A DNA stretch of 64,000 nucleotides from Paenibacillus phoenicis (GCF_034718895.1 NZ_JAYERP010000001.1:2768501-2832500); one strand, 5' to 3'; numbered from the stretch's first letter, positions 1-8,589 are shown. The notes: generated from the letters alone by a model not told the origin. Numbers and translations: made by a program.

Positions 1-501
1 AGCGATACGGTCGAAACGACTGGGACGTTCGCCGCAGGTACATTGGATATCAACGCTGATCCAACAGCGATTGTAAATCTTAACAACTTGAAACCAGGTG
101 ACACGATTCCTCGTACGTTCAAGCTCAAAAATGACGGAACGCTTGACATTAAAGAAGTTCTGTTGAAAACGAGCTACACGGTGACGAATAAAGCCGGCGC
201 TCCAGACAACACGGACGATTTTGGTAAACATATTAAGGTAAAATTCCTGAACAATATCGACAAGCTGAATGACGTCATTTGGGAAACTACGCTCTATGAC
301 CTGCAAAATCAAACACCGGACGCCGTTGAAAGAGGCTTCTTCCTCGGCGAGCGCAGCGGCTTAAGAGCCGGCACTACCGACACGTTGGCCGTTGCTTTTG
401 AATTCGTGGACAACGGTCAAGACCAAAACCAATTCCAAGGCGACACGCTGAACCTGACGTGGACGTTTGAAGCGAAACAAGGCGACGGTCAAATTAGATA
501 A
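1..501 (+). CDS. TasA/CalY (camelysin)-type biofilm matrix protein, C-terminal part
   Basis: The reading frame is open from the first base, so the signal peptide and N-terminus lie outside the window. The visible 166 residues begin with SDTVETTGTFAAGTLDIN and continue with a VNLNNLKPGDTIPRTFKLKNDG-like stretch followed by LDIKEVLLKTSYTV. This is the beta-sandwich pattern of the TasA/CalY family of secreted amyloid-fibre or camelysin-like proteins. The C-terminal part has typical WETTLYDL and LAVAFEFVDNGQ strands. A sinR gene follows directly, and SinR represses matrix genes in Bacillus, so the pairing supports a matrix role. The family assignment is firm; whether it is structural (TasA) or CalY-like cannot be decided from the fragment. 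Confidence 0.8.
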   Translation, partial: SDTVETTGTFAAGTLDINADPTAIVNLNNLKPGDTIPRTFKLKNDGTLDIKEVLLKTSYTVTNKAGAPDNTDDFGKHIKVKFLNNIDKLNDVIWETTLYDLQNQTPDAVERGFFLGERSGLRAGTTDTLAVAFEFVDNGQDQNQFQGDTLNLTWTFEAKQGDGQIR

Positions 502-518
502 TTTGAGAAATTTAAGCA

Positions 519-558
519 GAACACCTTACCCCGATCTGGGACTAAGGTGTTCTTTGTT
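519..558 (+). terminator. Rho-independent terminator after the matrix-protein gene
   Basis: A 10-bp inverted repeat (GAACACCTTA at 519-528, TAAGGTGTTC at 543-552) is followed by TTTGTTTG. It separates the matrix gene from sinR. Confidence 0.75.
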
Positions 559-583
559 TGGTTGAATTTCCGACTTAACACCT

Positions 584-612
584 TTGTCCGATCCCGGTTA
601 TTCTGATATAAT
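584..612 (+). promoter_or_regulatory. SigA-type promoter of sinR
   Basis: TTGTCC at 584-589 and a perfect TATAAT at 607-612 are separated by 17 bp, 38 bp upstream of the sinR start. It suggests sinR is transcribed on its own rather than from the matrix gene. Confidence 0.65.
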
Positions 613-649
613 GACATCAAATTATTTCTGATAGAAGGGCGACGGCTAC

Positions 650-985
650 ATGGCAGAACATATTGGCGAGCGTATTCAGAAACTTCGGCAGGACCGAGGG
701 TACTCCTTGTCCGAGCTGGCGGAGAAGGCAGATGTGGCAAAATCCTATCTCAGCAACGTTGAGCGCAATATTCAATCGAATCCCTCTATTTCCTTCATTG
801 AGAAGATAGCCGACGCTCTTAACGTCTCGATCAACCTGCTATTGTATGGCGACCGCCCCGCACCGGAATTACTCGATCCGGAATGGTCGGAGTTGGTGCA
901 GGAAGCTATGACTTCGGGCGTCAGCAAGAAGGAATTTAAGGAATTCCTTGAATATCAGAAATGGAAGCGAGGCCAGCAGGAATAA
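650..985 (+). CDS. sinR: SinR-type HTH master regulator
   Basis: A 111-residue XRE-family DNA-binding protein. Residues 5-65 form the helix-turn-helix (IGERIQKLRQDRGYSLSELAEKADVAKSYLSNVERN, then NPSISFIEKIADALNVSI). The C-terminal segment, LDPEWSELVQEAMTSGVSKKEFKEFLEYQ, matches the SinR/SinI helical hook used for tetramerisation and for binding the antagonist SinI. The length equals that of Bacillus SinR. It lies next to a matrix-protein gene, its classical target. No sinI is visible downstream. Regulation of motility/biofilm switching is known for the family; here it is inference from homology and context. Confidence 0.88.
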   Translation: MAEHIGERIQKLRQDRGYSLSELAEKADVAKSYLSNVERNIQSNPSISFIEKIADALNVSINLLLYGDRPAPELLDPEWSELVQEAMTSGVSKKEFKEFLEYQKWKRGQQE

Positions 986-1013
986 CGGTACACAGAGAAA
1001 AAGTACACACAGA

Positions 1014-1063
1014 AAAAGCGCGAGACCTCAGGGTTATCCCCCGACGGTACTCGCGCTTTTTTT
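1014..1063. terminator. Bidirectional terminator between sinR and yuiB
   Basis: AAAGCGCGAG at 1015-1024 pairs with CTCGCGCTTT at 1050-1059, with A-rich sequence on the left and a T7 run on the right. It serves convergent sinR (+) and yuiB (-). Confidence 0.75.
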
Positions 1064-1355
1064 AAAACATTTTGTACCCGCCCAACCGCAGTTTTCGGAT
1101 CGTCCATCCGCTTAGGATCGCCCCGCACAGCCCGGCGAACGCCGTCAAATAATCGACCAGCCGGAACGATGCGAGATAGGTCCCAAAGCTCTGTTCATGG
1201 TCCCACAGCGTATAGACCACAATGGGCAAAATCACAATGATAAAGACGTATGCCGGAAACCAGGTTGTTTTCATTAACATATTCAAAATGAAACCGATGC
1301 CGAACATCATCACGAAGAAGAGAACCATCAGCACCAGTACGATGAGCCAGCCCAT
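1062..1355 (-). CDS. yuiB: YuiB family membrane protein
   Basis: About 97 residues, nearly all hydrophobic: MGWLIVLVLMVLFFVMMFGIGFILNMLMKTTWF, a second membrane span (YVFIIVILPIVVYTLW), and a third near the C-terminus. The FFxMMFGIGFILNML block is characteristic of Bacillus YuiB, whose function is unknown. I chose the ATG at 1355, which has GGGGGAG upstream, rather than the GTG 15 bp earlier. In B. subtilis yuiB lies close to yumB/ndh and yumC, and the same neighbours occur here (2740 and 4375), which supports the identification. Confidence 0.75.
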   Translation of the reverse strand: MGWLIVLVLMVLFFVMMFGIGFILNMLMKTTWFPAYVFIIVILPIVVYTLWDHEQSFGTYLASFRLVDYLTAFAGLCGAILSGWTIRKLRLGGYKMF

Positions 1356-1481
1356 CGATCGCTCCCCCACCCTTCTTAGAGGTAACTATAACATTCATCA
1401 CACTAAATCAAGCTAGTAGTTAGTTTACTAGATATTATGTAACGAAGCAATGAACTTTACATGAAAATGGAGTGAATCGAT

Positions 1482-1511
1482 TTGCCCCGTCTAGGCTCCT
1501 TGCGATACAAT
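1482..1511 (+). promoter_or_regulatory. Putative SigA promoter of the coproheme decarboxylase gene
   Basis: TTGCCC at 1482-1487 and TACAAT at 1506-1511, 18 bp apart, 58 bp before the start codon. The match is moderate. Confidence 0.45.
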
Positions 1512-1569
1512 AAGATACGTATTGGCAATTCGTAAATGAGGATCAGATTGAATCTAGGAGTGATTATAC

Positions 1570-2316
1570 ATGAACGAAGCTACTCTAACCTTAGAAGGTT
1601 GGTATGCGCTTCACGATTTCCGCACCATCGATTGGACCGCCTGGAAAGCGGCGGATGACGAAGAACGCGCCGGAGCCCTGGAGGAGCTGCATACGTTCCT
1701 GAAAGAATGGGAATTGATGGAGGAATCCAAAACCGGCAGCACCGCGGTGTATTCGATCGTCGGACAGAAAGCCGATCTCGTGTTCATGCACCTGCGCGAA
1801 AGCCTGGAAGAGCTGAACGCCCTGGAGACGGCCTTCAACAAAACAACCTTTGCTGAATATACAACCAAAGCATACTCCTACGTCAGCGTCGTAGAACTTA
1901 GCAATTATCTCGCATCCGGCGGCGGTGACCCGAAGGCGAATCCGGAAGTGATGGCCCGTTTGCAGCCGATCCTGCCGAAGACCAACCATATCTGCTTCTA
2001 TCCAATGAACAAAAAGCGCGATCTCACCGACAACTGGTACATGCTGACGATGGAAGAGCGCCGCGAAATGATGCGCAGCCATGGCCTGATCGGCCGCAGC
2101 TATGCAGGTAAAGTGAAGCAGATCATCACTGGTTCCGTAGGCCTCGACGATTGGGAATGGGGCGTTACCCTGTTCGCCGACGATGCCTTGCAATTCAAGA
2201 AGCTGGTCTATGAAATGCGGTTTGACGAGGTCAGCGCACGTTTTGGCGAGTTTGGTGCCTTTTACGTCGGCAATCTGCTGAATGCAGAGCGTTTGGACGA
2301 GATGTTGAAAGTGTAA
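1570..2316 (+). CDS. chdC: Coproheme decarboxylase (HemQ/ChdC)
   Basis: A 248-residue chlorite-dismutase-fold protein that catalyses the last step of the coproporphyrin-dependent heme pathway of Gram-positives: two propionates of coproheme are oxidatively decarboxylated to heme b. The sequence [12 protein letters not shown] around residue 100 to 110 contains the family's decarboxylating tyrosine region. [36 protein letters not shown] contains the proximal heme-ligand histidine and the conserved WEWGVTLF strand. Length is normal for Firmicute HemQ. It is monocistronic, with a terminator-like stem after it. Confidence 0.93.
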   Translation: MNEATLTLEGWYALHDFRTIDWTAWKAADDEERAGALEELHTFLKEWELMEESKTGSTAVYSIVGQKADLVFMHLRESLEELNALETAFNKTTFAEYTTKAYSYVSVVELSNYLASGGGDPKANPEVMARLQPILPKTNHICFYPMNKKRDLTDNWYMLTMEERREMMRSHGLIGRSYAGKVKQIITGSVGLDDWEWGVTLFADDALQFKKLVYEMRFDEVSARFGEFGAFYVGNLLNAERLDEMLKV

Positions 2317-2443
2317 TTCCATATAGATAAGAAAAACGTCTATCGACGTATATTCTAGGAAGACAGACCGCGGTTAGCGGTAGTTTTTCTTGTGATATCA
2401 GGAAGCGGAAGCTCCGAAGTTTATACTTTCTGATATCTTAAAA

Positions 2444-2483
2444 AAGAAGGGTGTGCCAGCCTCGGGCGGCACACCCTTTTGTT
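2444..2483. terminator. Bidirectional terminator
   Basis: AAGGGTGTGCC and GGCACACCCTT form an 11-bp stem, with an A-run on the left and TTTTG on the right. It lies between chdC (+) and the small gene 2487-2738 (-). Confidence 0.8.
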
Positions 2484-2486
2484 CGT

Positions 2487-2738
2487 TTAATCTTCCCCTT
2501 CGGCCTCTGCCTCCAGCGACTTCAGGAACTCCGCGGTCGCCCGGTCGCGTTCGCGGCTCTTCTCCTTCAGCCGTTCGATGGCCGGCTGGATCAGAAGGTC
2601 CACTTCCTTCTGCACCGTATAAGCCAAATCGTAACGCTGCTGCGATTCCAGGTAAGATCCCACTTCCATCAAGGCGTTATAGCGATCCAGCTCGTCCCGC
2701 GTCAACAGCCCCCGAACCTGTACGCTGCAGTGACGCAT
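2487..2738 (-). CDS. Small helical protein of unknown function, co-transcribed with ndh
   Basis: 83 residues: MRHCSVQVRGLLTRDELDRYNALMEVGSYLES, then a long charged helix (IERLKEKSRERDRATAEFLKSLEAEAEGED). Its ATG begins one base after the TAA of ndh, so the two are almost certainly translated from one mRNA. I do not recognise the family. It is probably cytosolic, with no signal or membrane segment. Coupling to ndh suggests an accessory role, but that is inference only. Confidence 0.6.
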   Translation of the reverse strand: MRHCSVQVRGLLTRDELDRYNALMEVGSYLESQQRYDLAYTVQKEVDLLIQPAIERLKEKSRERDRATAEFLKSLEAEAEGED

Positions 2739-2739
2739 C

Positions 2740-3933
2740 TTAGAAGAATCTTCCTTTCTTCAACACCAGCGGAATCCCGCCGATAATGAACAGGTAACGC
2801 ATATCCACCAGCTTCTTTAATTGGGCAGCAACCCAACCTTTATATTTCTTGCCAAACGCGCTGGCGATGGCTTCCCCTTTGCCCAGCGAAGCCACGGTTC
2901 CTTTATTGCTGAACACAAATTTCTTGAGCTCTTTGCCGCGAATGGCCGCCACCACGTTTTGCGCACAGGTCACCCCTTGCTGCATGGCAATTTGCGCCGT
3001 AGGTGGGTATGGACGCCCTTCCGGATTAAACATCAGCGAATTGTCCCCGATGATAAAGACGTTATCATGGCCAGGTGCCCGCAAATAATCGTCGACCTTC
3101 ACGCGACCGCGCGCTGTCTCGAAGCCTGCCGCTTCGATAAGACGGTTGCCACGGATGCCGCCTGTCCAAATGACGGTTTGCGACTTAATTTCCTCTCCGG
3201 TGGCCAAGATAACACCATCCGGCGTGCATTCCTTGATCGCTACGCCAATCTTGAACTGTACGCCCTTCTTCTTCAGCACGTCCATCGCGTATTCGACCAG
3301 CTCCGGATCGAAGCCTGGCAGAACCGTTGGTGCAGCTTCAACGTTGTACACGTTAACAAAGTTCGGATCAACGTCGTATTCCTTGCACAGCTGCGGGATC
3401 CGATCAGCCAGCTCGGCAACGAATTCAATGCCGCTGAAGCCCGCGCCGCCAACGACGAAGTTCAATCGGTCGGTCCGGCTTTCGTCCATTTTGTAAAGCG
3501 CAAATTGATATTCGATATGCTGGCGAATTAAGCGAACGGAATTGATACTGCGGATCGTCATCGCATATTCCGTCAGGCCCGGGATGCCAAAGGATTCCGG
3601 TTCGCCGCCCAGCGCGATCACCAGATAATCATAAGAAAGGGTTCCGTCCTGCAGCACGACCTTCTTGTCGGCCAGACGAATCTCCTGTACATTCGATTTC
3701 ACAAGGTCGATTTTAAATTCGTCAATTAATTTGGATATTGCCACTCGGGTATGTTCAATGGAATCCGTCCCGGCAGCCGGCATATGCAGATGCGTCGTGA
3801 AGTAGTGATAGTCGTGCCGATTCACCAGAGTAACGTCCGCTTCATTGTAATTCAACTCTTTCTGCAGCCGCTGCGCGGTAAGAATGCCGCCATAACCCGC
3901 ACCAAGAATCACTATTTTGGGTATGGTACTCAT
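2740..3933 (-). CDS. ndh: Type II NADH:quinone oxidoreductase (NDH-2)
   Basis: A 397-residue flavoprotein of the pyridine nucleotide-disulphide reductase superfamily. It oxidises NADH and reduces menaquinone at the inner face of the membrane without pumping protons. The FAD dinucleotide motif is at the N-terminus (IVILGAGYGGILTAQRL), the NADH-binding motif is in the middle (FVVGGAGFSGIEFVAEL), and VFIIGDNSLMF near residue 290 is the second FAD-contacting motif. QIAMQQG, a quinone-site signature of the family, is present. The C-terminal amphipathic helix probably anchors it to the membrane. A Rex-like operator lies 58-75 bp upstream of the start. Confidence 0.92.
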   Translation of the reverse strand: MSTIPKIVILGAGYGGILTAQRLQKELNYNEADVTLVNRHDYHYFTTHLHMPAAGTDSIEHTRVAISKLIDEFKIDLVKSNVQEIRLADKKVVLQDGTLSYDYLVIALGGEPESFGIPGLTEYAMTIRSINSVRLIRQHIEYQFALYKMDESRTDRLNFVVGGAGFSGIEFVAELADRIPQLCKEYDVDPNFVNVYNVEAAPTVLPGFDPELVEYAMDVLKKKGVQFKIGVAIKECTPDGVILATGEEIKSQTVIWTGGIRGNRLIEAAGFETARGRVKVDDYLRAPGHDNVFIIGDNSLMFNPEGRPYPPTAQIAMQQGVTCAQNVVAAIRGKELKKFVFSNKGTVASLGKGEAIASAFGKKYKGWVAAQLKKLVDMRYLFIIGGIPLVLKKGRFF

Positions 3934-4374
3934 GTAATTGTTCTCCTTCCAATATTACGCACTCTATATTTGATTAAAGCCAAAAACGCAATGTGAAAAT
4001 TAACACATAAAAACCCAGTCTATACCAACTCAAACCGTTTCAGTCATCCCATTAGGTCAATCCAGAGACATTTGTCACATTTTAGTATTAGTTTAAACCT
4101 TATTTGTAGGATGAGCAAAAGTCTTCTGTCGTATAATCATAAATGTACTTTTTTCGTCACAAATATGAATGCATACATTTGAATGATATCGGCTTTTGCC
4201 TAAAAGATCAAGTCTTATTTTACCCGTAATTATAGGACTTTCAACGGATTATATTCCAGATTTTCGACAGTTTTCATCTTGCCTTTCCAAACTAGGGATA
4301 CGACGATTATAATAAAGTAGAATTGACATTATAGTTGCAGAAAGAAAAAGAAACCATCTGGAGGTGTTTGACAC
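3934..4374. promoter_or_regulatory. 441-bp divergent control region between ndh and yumC
   Basis: An AT-rich intergenic region containing a Rex-like palindrome at 3991-4008 near ndh and a TATAAT hexamer at 4308-4313 near yumC (its -35 is weak). I see no convincing small ORF. The rest shows no strong inverted repeat. Confidence 0.5.
3991..4008. promoter_or_regulatory. Candidate Rex (redox) operator upstream of ndh
   Basis: ATGTGAAAATTAACACAT is an 18-bp inverted repeat with outer ATGTG/CACAT arms, resembling the Rex consensus TTGTGAAxxxxTTCACAA in length and layout. Rex represses ndh in Bacillus when NADH is high. Two positions deviate from the consensus, so confidence is moderate. Confidence 0.5.
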
Positions 4375-5373
4375 GTGTCAACCCAAAATAACGCCGAATT
4401 CACGGATCTTCTGATTGTCGGTGGTGGACCGGCGGGCATGTTTGCTGCATTTTACGGCGGAATGAGAAAGGCTTCCGTCAAACTGATTGAAAGTATGCCT
4501 CAGCTTGGGGGGCAAGTTGCTGCCCTTTACCCTGAGAAATATATTTACGACGTGGCTGGCTTTCCTAAAGTGACCGGCCAAGAGCTGATCAACAACCTGC
4601 ATGAACAATTAAAGCTTTTCGAGCCGGACGTGCGTCTGGAGGAACGGGTGCTGCAAATTGAGAAGAAAGAAGAGCGCCATTTTGTGGTGACCACCGATAA
4701 AGGTGTTCACTATGCGCGCGCCATCATCATTACCGCAGGAGTCGGCGCCTTTGAGCCTCGTCGTCTGGATCTGGAGAACGCCGCCCGTTTCGAGAAAACG
4801 AACCTGCATTATTTCGTTAGCGACATGAACCGCTTCCACGGCAAGAAAGTGCTGATTAGCGGCGGCGGCGACTCCGCTGTGGACTGGGCATTGATGCTTG
4901 AGCCGATCGCTGAGCAGGTGACGCTGATTCACCGCCGCGATAAATTCCGGGCGCATGAGCACAGCGTTGAGAAGCTGATGGCTTCCCGCGTCCAGGTCAT
5001 TACGCCTACGGAAATCGCAGAGCTGCACGGTGACGAGCGCATCGAACGCGTCACACTGGCAGACGTTAAAACGAAGGAAACCCAAGAGATCGTTGTGGAC
5101 GACGTGATCGTTAACTTCGGTTTTGTATCCTCGCTGGGACCGATCGCGGAATGGGGCCTCGAGATCGAAGGCAACGCCATTGTCGTCGATTCCCGGATGG
5201 AAAGCTCGATTCCCGGCATTTTTGCCGCCGGTGACATTACGACATATCCCGGCAAATTGGACCTGATTGCGGTGGGATTCGGCGAAGCGCCGACAGCGGT
5301 CAACAACGCCAAGGTCTACATCGATCCGGAAGCGAAGTTGTCCCCAGGTCACAGCAGTAATTTGAAGCTGTAA
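4375..5373 (+). CDS. yumC: Ferredoxin/flavodoxin-NADP reductase, type 2 (YumC family)
   Basis: A 332-residue thioredoxin-reductase-like flavoprotein that moves electrons between NADPH and ferredoxin or flavodoxin. The FAD motif is [20 protein letters not shown], the NADP motif is [17 protein letters not shown], and [32 protein letters not shown] is the C-terminal FAD-binding motif. No redox-active CxxC is present, which distinguishes it from thioredoxin reductases. The start is GTG at 4375, preceded by CTGGAGGTG. Paired with ndh and YuiB as in Bacillus. Confidence 0.92.
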   Translation: MSTQNNAEFTDLLIVGGGPAGMFAAFYGGMRKASVKLIESMPQLGGQVAALYPEKYIYDVAGFPKVTGQELINNLHEQLKLFEPDVRLEERVLQIEKKEERHFVVTTDKGVHYARAIIITAGVGAFEPRRLDLENAARFEKTNLHYFVSDMNRFHGKKVLISGGGDSAVDWALMLEPIAEQVTLIHRRDKFRAHEHSVEKLMASRVQVITPTEIAELHGDERIERVTLADVKTKETQEIVVDDVIVNFGFVSSLGPIAEWGLEIEGNAIVVDSRMESSIPGIFAAGDITTYPGKLDLIAVGFGEAPTAVNNAKVYIDPEAKLSPGHSSNLKL

Positions 5374-5414
5374 TTTAAGCAGCTTATTCACGTTCTTACA
5401 TGTTCTAGCAAACA

Positions 5415-5467
5415 AAAGGGTATCTTACCTTTACGGAAGATGATGTCGTAAAGGAGAGATACCCTTT
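5415..5467 (+). other. Stem-loop burying the ribosome binding site and start of the next gene
   Basis: A 20-nt left arm (5415-5434) is complementary, apart from two internal mismatches, to 5448-5467, with a 13-nt loop. The right arm contains the AAGGAG site (5451-5456) and the first two bases of the TTG start codon at 5466. It may serve as the yumC terminator, but only TTT follows. As an RNA it would hide the translation start of 5466-5714. Confidence 0.6.
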
Positions 5468-5714
5468 GCCATATATATGCCCGTTATGCAACGGCTTAGC
5501 TTCATTAAACGCCACCTGCCCCGATTGCGGACACGTTCTAGAGAATGCTGGAAAAAGAGAAGATTACGCTGGGCCTTACAGCCCCTACGGATCCGCTGAT
5601 CAGTATACCTCAGCCATCTCCGCGCGTATTCCTTCGGGCTGCGAACATGTCGTTCAGTGTCCGCATTGTCATGAAGCTTATATTTATCATGTCAACGCCT
5701 GGCGGGCGCCTTGA
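5466..5714 (+). CDS. Small zinc-ribbon protein of unknown function
   Basis: 82 residues with four Cys pairs or near-pairs: CPLCNG at the N-terminus, CPDCGH near residue 18, and CEHVVQCPHCHEAYIYH in the C-terminal half. The spacing suggests one or two zinc ribbons. It starts at TTG 5466, because the first CxxC is only five residues in and no better start exists; AAGGAG lies 9 nt upstream. That binding site is inside a strong stem-loop (5415-5467). I do not recognise a specific family; a small regulatory or adaptor protein is a guess. Confidence 0.65.
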   Translation: MPYICPLCNGLASLNATCPDCGHVLENAGKREDYAGPYSPYGSADQYTSAISARIPSGCEHVVQCPHCHEAYIYHVNAWRAP

Positions 5715-5766
5715 TGGTTGGGGATAATTTTATCCTTCTTAAAGAAGTTAGCCAGGTTGTCCACAA

Positions 5767-5910
5767 TTAGTGCAAAACGGACGGCGCGGCAAGCTCTAAT
5801 TCGCGTTTGCGAATCTCTGCTAACAGCAGTGCGATAAACTCCCGATCCAACTGCAGTTCGGTCGCCTTCTGGTAGGATTCCAGGAGCAACTCATCCGTTA
5901 ACAGCGCCAT
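5767..5910 (-). CDS. sda: Sda, sporulation checkpoint antikinase
   Basis: 47 residues: MALLTDELLLESYQKATELQ, then LDREFIALLLAEIRKRELEL. This is the helical-hairpin signature of Sda ([33 protein letters not shown] in Bacillus). Sda binds the dimerisation domain of sporulation kinases and blocks autophosphorylation when replication is perturbed. I chose the ATG at 5910 with AAAGGATG upstream; the upstream extension of the frame has no family similarity. Several DnaA boxes lie upstream (5979-6079), as expected because sda transcription is DnaA-controlled in B. subtilis. Confidence 0.88.
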   Translation of the reverse strand: MALLTDELLLESYQKATELQLDREFIALLLAEIRKRELELAAPSVLH

Positions 5911-5978
5911 TGATAACACATCCTTTCTAGTATTTTCCCCATCATAACAGGAAAAGTTTAGTAGAACAAGTGTTCTTG

Positions 5979-6079
5979 CTATCCACAAACCCTTGTGGAA
6001 ATCCTGTGAATAACGTGTTAGTAAATATCGAAAACCGTTGAAAAAGCTAGTGGGATAATGTGGACAAAAGTTATTCACA
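5979..6079. promoter_or_regulatory. DnaA-box cluster in the sda control region
   Basis: Two perfect TTATNCACA boxes (6071-6079 on +, 6005-6013 on -) and two one-mismatch boxes (CTATCCACA 5979-5987; TTGTCCACA, minus strand, 6059-6067) fall within 101 bp, 69 to 169 bp upstream of sda. The number and order fit DnaA-dependent control of sda; it is not an origin, since no dnaA/dnaN genes are near. Confidence 0.7.
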
Positions 6080-6135
6080 GGACACCCGTTCCCATTTTTC
6101 ACCAAAAAAATTTTTTATTTTCCGACAATCCGAGC

Positions 6136-6798
6136 TTATTGTGGCCGCGTATTGACCTCAAAAATCCAGATCTTCCCGTTCCGATCCACGCCATAATCAA
6201 AACCAAGCTGCCCGATCCCCGGAAACCGAGCCTCTAGAATCTGTACACAAAGATTCGTTAACGTACGCATCTCCCGTCGCTTGCTGGCGGCGATTTTGCG
6301 GCCCAGTGAGCGGCTGAGCCCTGCGCGGGCACTAAGCATCGTCCCTCCCTTGGACAAGTTGGTCACGAACAGCCCAGGGCGGGCTAACCGGCCGACCATG
6401 GAGCGATAGACCCAAACTTCGTTCTCTTTAACGACCTTCACGCGATAGTCGATCGGGCGCCCGGCGATGCGGGCCAAATGAATACCTTGCTGGATCATAT
6501 ACTTACGTCCGACCTTCACTCGGTTTAAGGAACGAAACATCGCCTCAAAGCTGGAAAACGCGCGTGTTCGGGACAAATAGGTATAAGCATAAACTCCGCC
6601 TGCGTAAGTTACCTTAATCACACCATAACCCCCGCCGCCGCGGAGGGGTTTAATGACGACCATGCCGAACTGATGCAGCATGCTCCTTAACGAATCGGCA
6701 CTGTACAATCGGGTTTGCGGTATGTGGGCGGCCACGACCGCGTTGCTGAGAAGCGCTTCGGTCTTGAGCCACTTATTGGCCAATTGTCTCCCCGCCAT
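6136..6798 (-). CDS. YheC/YheD-type ATP-grasp protein
   Basis: 220 residues. An ATP-grasp core is visible: VVIKPLRGGGGYGVIKV (nucleotide-binding lysine and glycine loop, residues about 47-63), YMIQQGIHLARIAGRPIDYRVKVV (substrate/ATP lid), and the C-terminal FEVNTRPQ with metal-binding Glu/Asn. YheC and YheD are endospore coat-associated members. It is shorter than YheC/D (about 360-450 aa): the N-terminal extension is missing and only the ATP-grasp core remains, as in several short Paenibacillus homologues. The substrate is unknown. Confidence 0.75.
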   Translation of the reverse strand: MAGRQLANKWLKTEALLSNAVVAAHIPQTRLYSADSLRSMLHQFGMVVIKPLRGGGGYGVIKVTYAGGVYAYTYLSRTRAFSSFEAMFRSLNRVKVGRKYMIQQGIHLARIAGRPIDYRVKVVKENEVWVYRSMVGRLARPGLFVTNLSKGGTMLSARAGLSRSLGRKIAASKRREMRTLTNLCVQILEARFPGIGQLGFDYGVDRNGKIWIFEVNTRPQ

Positions 6799-6994
6799 GA
6801 CACCATCCCCTTCCTCTCACTATACGGTATAGTACTCATTTGTAGATTCGTATTCTTGGATGATTGTCCAAGGCTTAAGCCCTTTCTCCGGTAAGGCTGT
6901 CAGGCAGGCTCTTTCTATGCAAAGCGAGGGATTTCGCGTATATTAAGGGGAGACGTTAGTCTATGACTAGCAGAGGAAGGAGAGTTCACAAGCT

Positions 6995-7219
6995 TTGAAT
7001 ACAGAGGGTTCTTCATTTGAGGCAGCTCTGTTCGAGGTCCTCTATTGGTTTGCCATGATCGCCATGTCGTTGGTGCTGGCCGGCATTACCGTCGCATTGT
7101 TCCTCACGGGCATCAAAATGGCCAGGACAACGCGTAAGGGTCTCGGCATCGGCTGTATCGTCTTTTCTCTGGCAGCGGCCTGTATGGTCGTCATGATGGT
7201 GAATCGTCAATTTTTCTAA
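6995..7219 (+). CDS. Small two-helix membrane protein of unknown function
   Basis: 74 residues: an N-terminal polar segment, a hydrophobic helix at about 14-42 (VLYWFAMIAMSLVLAGITVALFL), a short basic loop (ARTTRKG) and a second helix (GCIVFSLAAACMVVMMV). The start is TTG 6995 with AAGGAG about 12 nt upstream, a longer spacing than usual. No family recognised. A terminator-like stem follows at 7243-7291. Confidence 0.55.
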   Translation: MNTEGSSFEAALFEVLYWFAMIAMSLVLAGITVALFLTGIKMARTTRKGLGIGCIVFSLAAACMVVMMVNRQFF

Positions 7220-7242
7220 AGCAAGTCGGGAGTGCCTGACCG

Positions 7243-7291
7243 CACAGGAAAAGCTCGGAGCATCGCTTGCGGATGGCATCCGGGCTTTTTT
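7243..7291 (+). terminator. Terminator after the small membrane protein
   Basis: AAGCTCGGA pairs (one G-U) with TCCGGGCTT, with an internal GCATC/GGATGC-type extension, and is followed by TTTTTT. Confidence 0.65.
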
Positions 7292-7390
7292 TCCATAAAA
7301 AAGATGGGAACCAAAACCCATTTCTGCGTATTACTACATAGAAATTATCGTTACTTGGGATAGTAGAAAGATACAGGAGGTTCTATTGGC

Positions 7391-8584
7391 ATGGGAAGTA
7401 CGCAACCTTGGGGGGACCGATTCAAAAGGTTTTTTCTAAATAACCGTTTCGTAGTGTTTTTGCTCGTCGTCTTGCTGATTGGCTTGAATATTCTGGTGTT
7501 CGCCCATATTCCGTTTGTGTTCAAACCCATTACGGTGCTGTTCAAAACCGTCTTGCTCCCGATTCTGCTCACCGGAGCGATCTATTATCTGCTCAACCCG
7601 CTGGTGGATTGGCTGGAAACGAAGCGCATTCGCCGGGTATACACGATTACCGGGTTATATTTGTTGATCGCGGGGATCCTCACGGTGCTCATTATGACCG
7701 TTATCCCGTTGGTTCAGGCACAGATTCTGAGTTTGATCGAAAATTTACCAAGATATACGTCTGAGGTGCAGCGGCAGTTCGAAAGCTTGATCGGCAGCAA
7801 CTTCTTCCATCAGGTCCAAGAGTCGACCGGCTTTAATCTGGACGACCTGTCCAACACGCTGTCGGAGCGAGGGACCGCTTTGTTGAACAACGCCTGGTCC
7901 GGCATCGGCGGATTCCTTGGAGCCGTCAAGAACGTCGTCCTGGCGATCATCACCATGCCGTTCATCTTATTTTATCTGTTAAAGGACGGCAAGAAGCTGC
8001 CGGAGTTCATCCTGCGTTACGTGCCCGTTCGCTTCCGTGAACAAACGCACCATGTGATGACCGAGATGAACAGCCAAATTAGCTCTTATATCCGCGGGCA
8101 AATCATCGTCAGCTTCTGCATCGGGGCGCTGATGTATGTCGGCTTCGTGATCATCGGCCTGGATTATTCGCTGACGCTGGCGATCATCGCTTCGTTCACG
8201 AGCGTCGTCCCGTATCTCGGGCCGGCTATCGCGATTACCCCGGCGATCATTGTGGCCATCGTCACCTCGCCGATCATGCTGCTGAAGCTGATCGTCGTCT
8301 GGACGGTTGTCCAGCTCGTTGAAGGCAAGTTCATTTCGCCGCAAATCATGGGCAAGACGCTGCGCATTCACCCGATCACGATCATCTTCGTGATCCTCAC
8401 CGCCGGCAATCTGTTTGGCGTCCTGGGCGTGATTCTCGCCGTGCCGGGCTACGCTGTGCTGAAAGTAATTTTCACCCATCTGTTCCAATGGTTCGAACGG
8501 CGGTCCCATTTGTATGAGGAGCCGGATGCGCCTGCCCCTGATCAGCTTGACCTTCGCGAGCCTCCAACTGAAACGCAACCATGA
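7391..8584 (+). CDS. AI-2E family transporter (PerM/YdbI type)
   Basis: A 397-residue polytopic membrane protein with about seven to eight helices. Typical family blocks: two early helices ([17 protein letters not shown] and [22 protein letters not shown]), a central soluble segment about residues 115-165, then [48 protein letters not shown] and [48 protein letters not shown]. The last block is the diagnostic C-terminal motif. The substrate is not predictable; family members range from AI-2 exporters to Na+/H+ antiporters. GGAGG precedes the ATG. Confidence 0.9.
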   Translation: MGSTQPWGDRFKRFFLNNRFVVFLLVVLLIGLNILVFAHIPFVFKPITVLFKTVLLPILLTGAIYYLLNPLVDWLETKRIRRVYTITGLYLLIAGILTVLIMTVIPLVQAQILSLIENLPRYTSEVQRQFESLIGSNFFHQVQESTGFNLDDLSNTLSERGTALLNNAWSGIGGFLGAVKNVVLAIITMPFILFYLLKDGKKLPEFILRYVPVRFREQTHHVMTEMNSQISSYIRGQIIVSFCIGALMYVGFVIIGLDYSLTLAIIASFTSVVPYLGPAIAITPAIIVAIVTSPIMLLKLIVVWTVVQLVEGKFISPQIMGKTLRIHPITIIFVILTAGNLFGVLGVILAVPGYAVLKVIFTHLFQWFERRSHLYEEPDAPAPDQLDLREPPTETQP

Positions 8585-8589
8585 AAAAA

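Noticed and set aside
1591-2322. Long open frame on the minus strand across the coproheme decarboxylase gene
   Set aside because: It mirrors the codon structure of chdC, has no ribosome binding site or family similarity; it is a shadow of the real gene.
5979-6079. Chromosomal origin of replication
   Set aside because: DnaA boxes are present but dnaA, dnaN and an AT-rich unwinding element are absent; the sda context explains the boxes.
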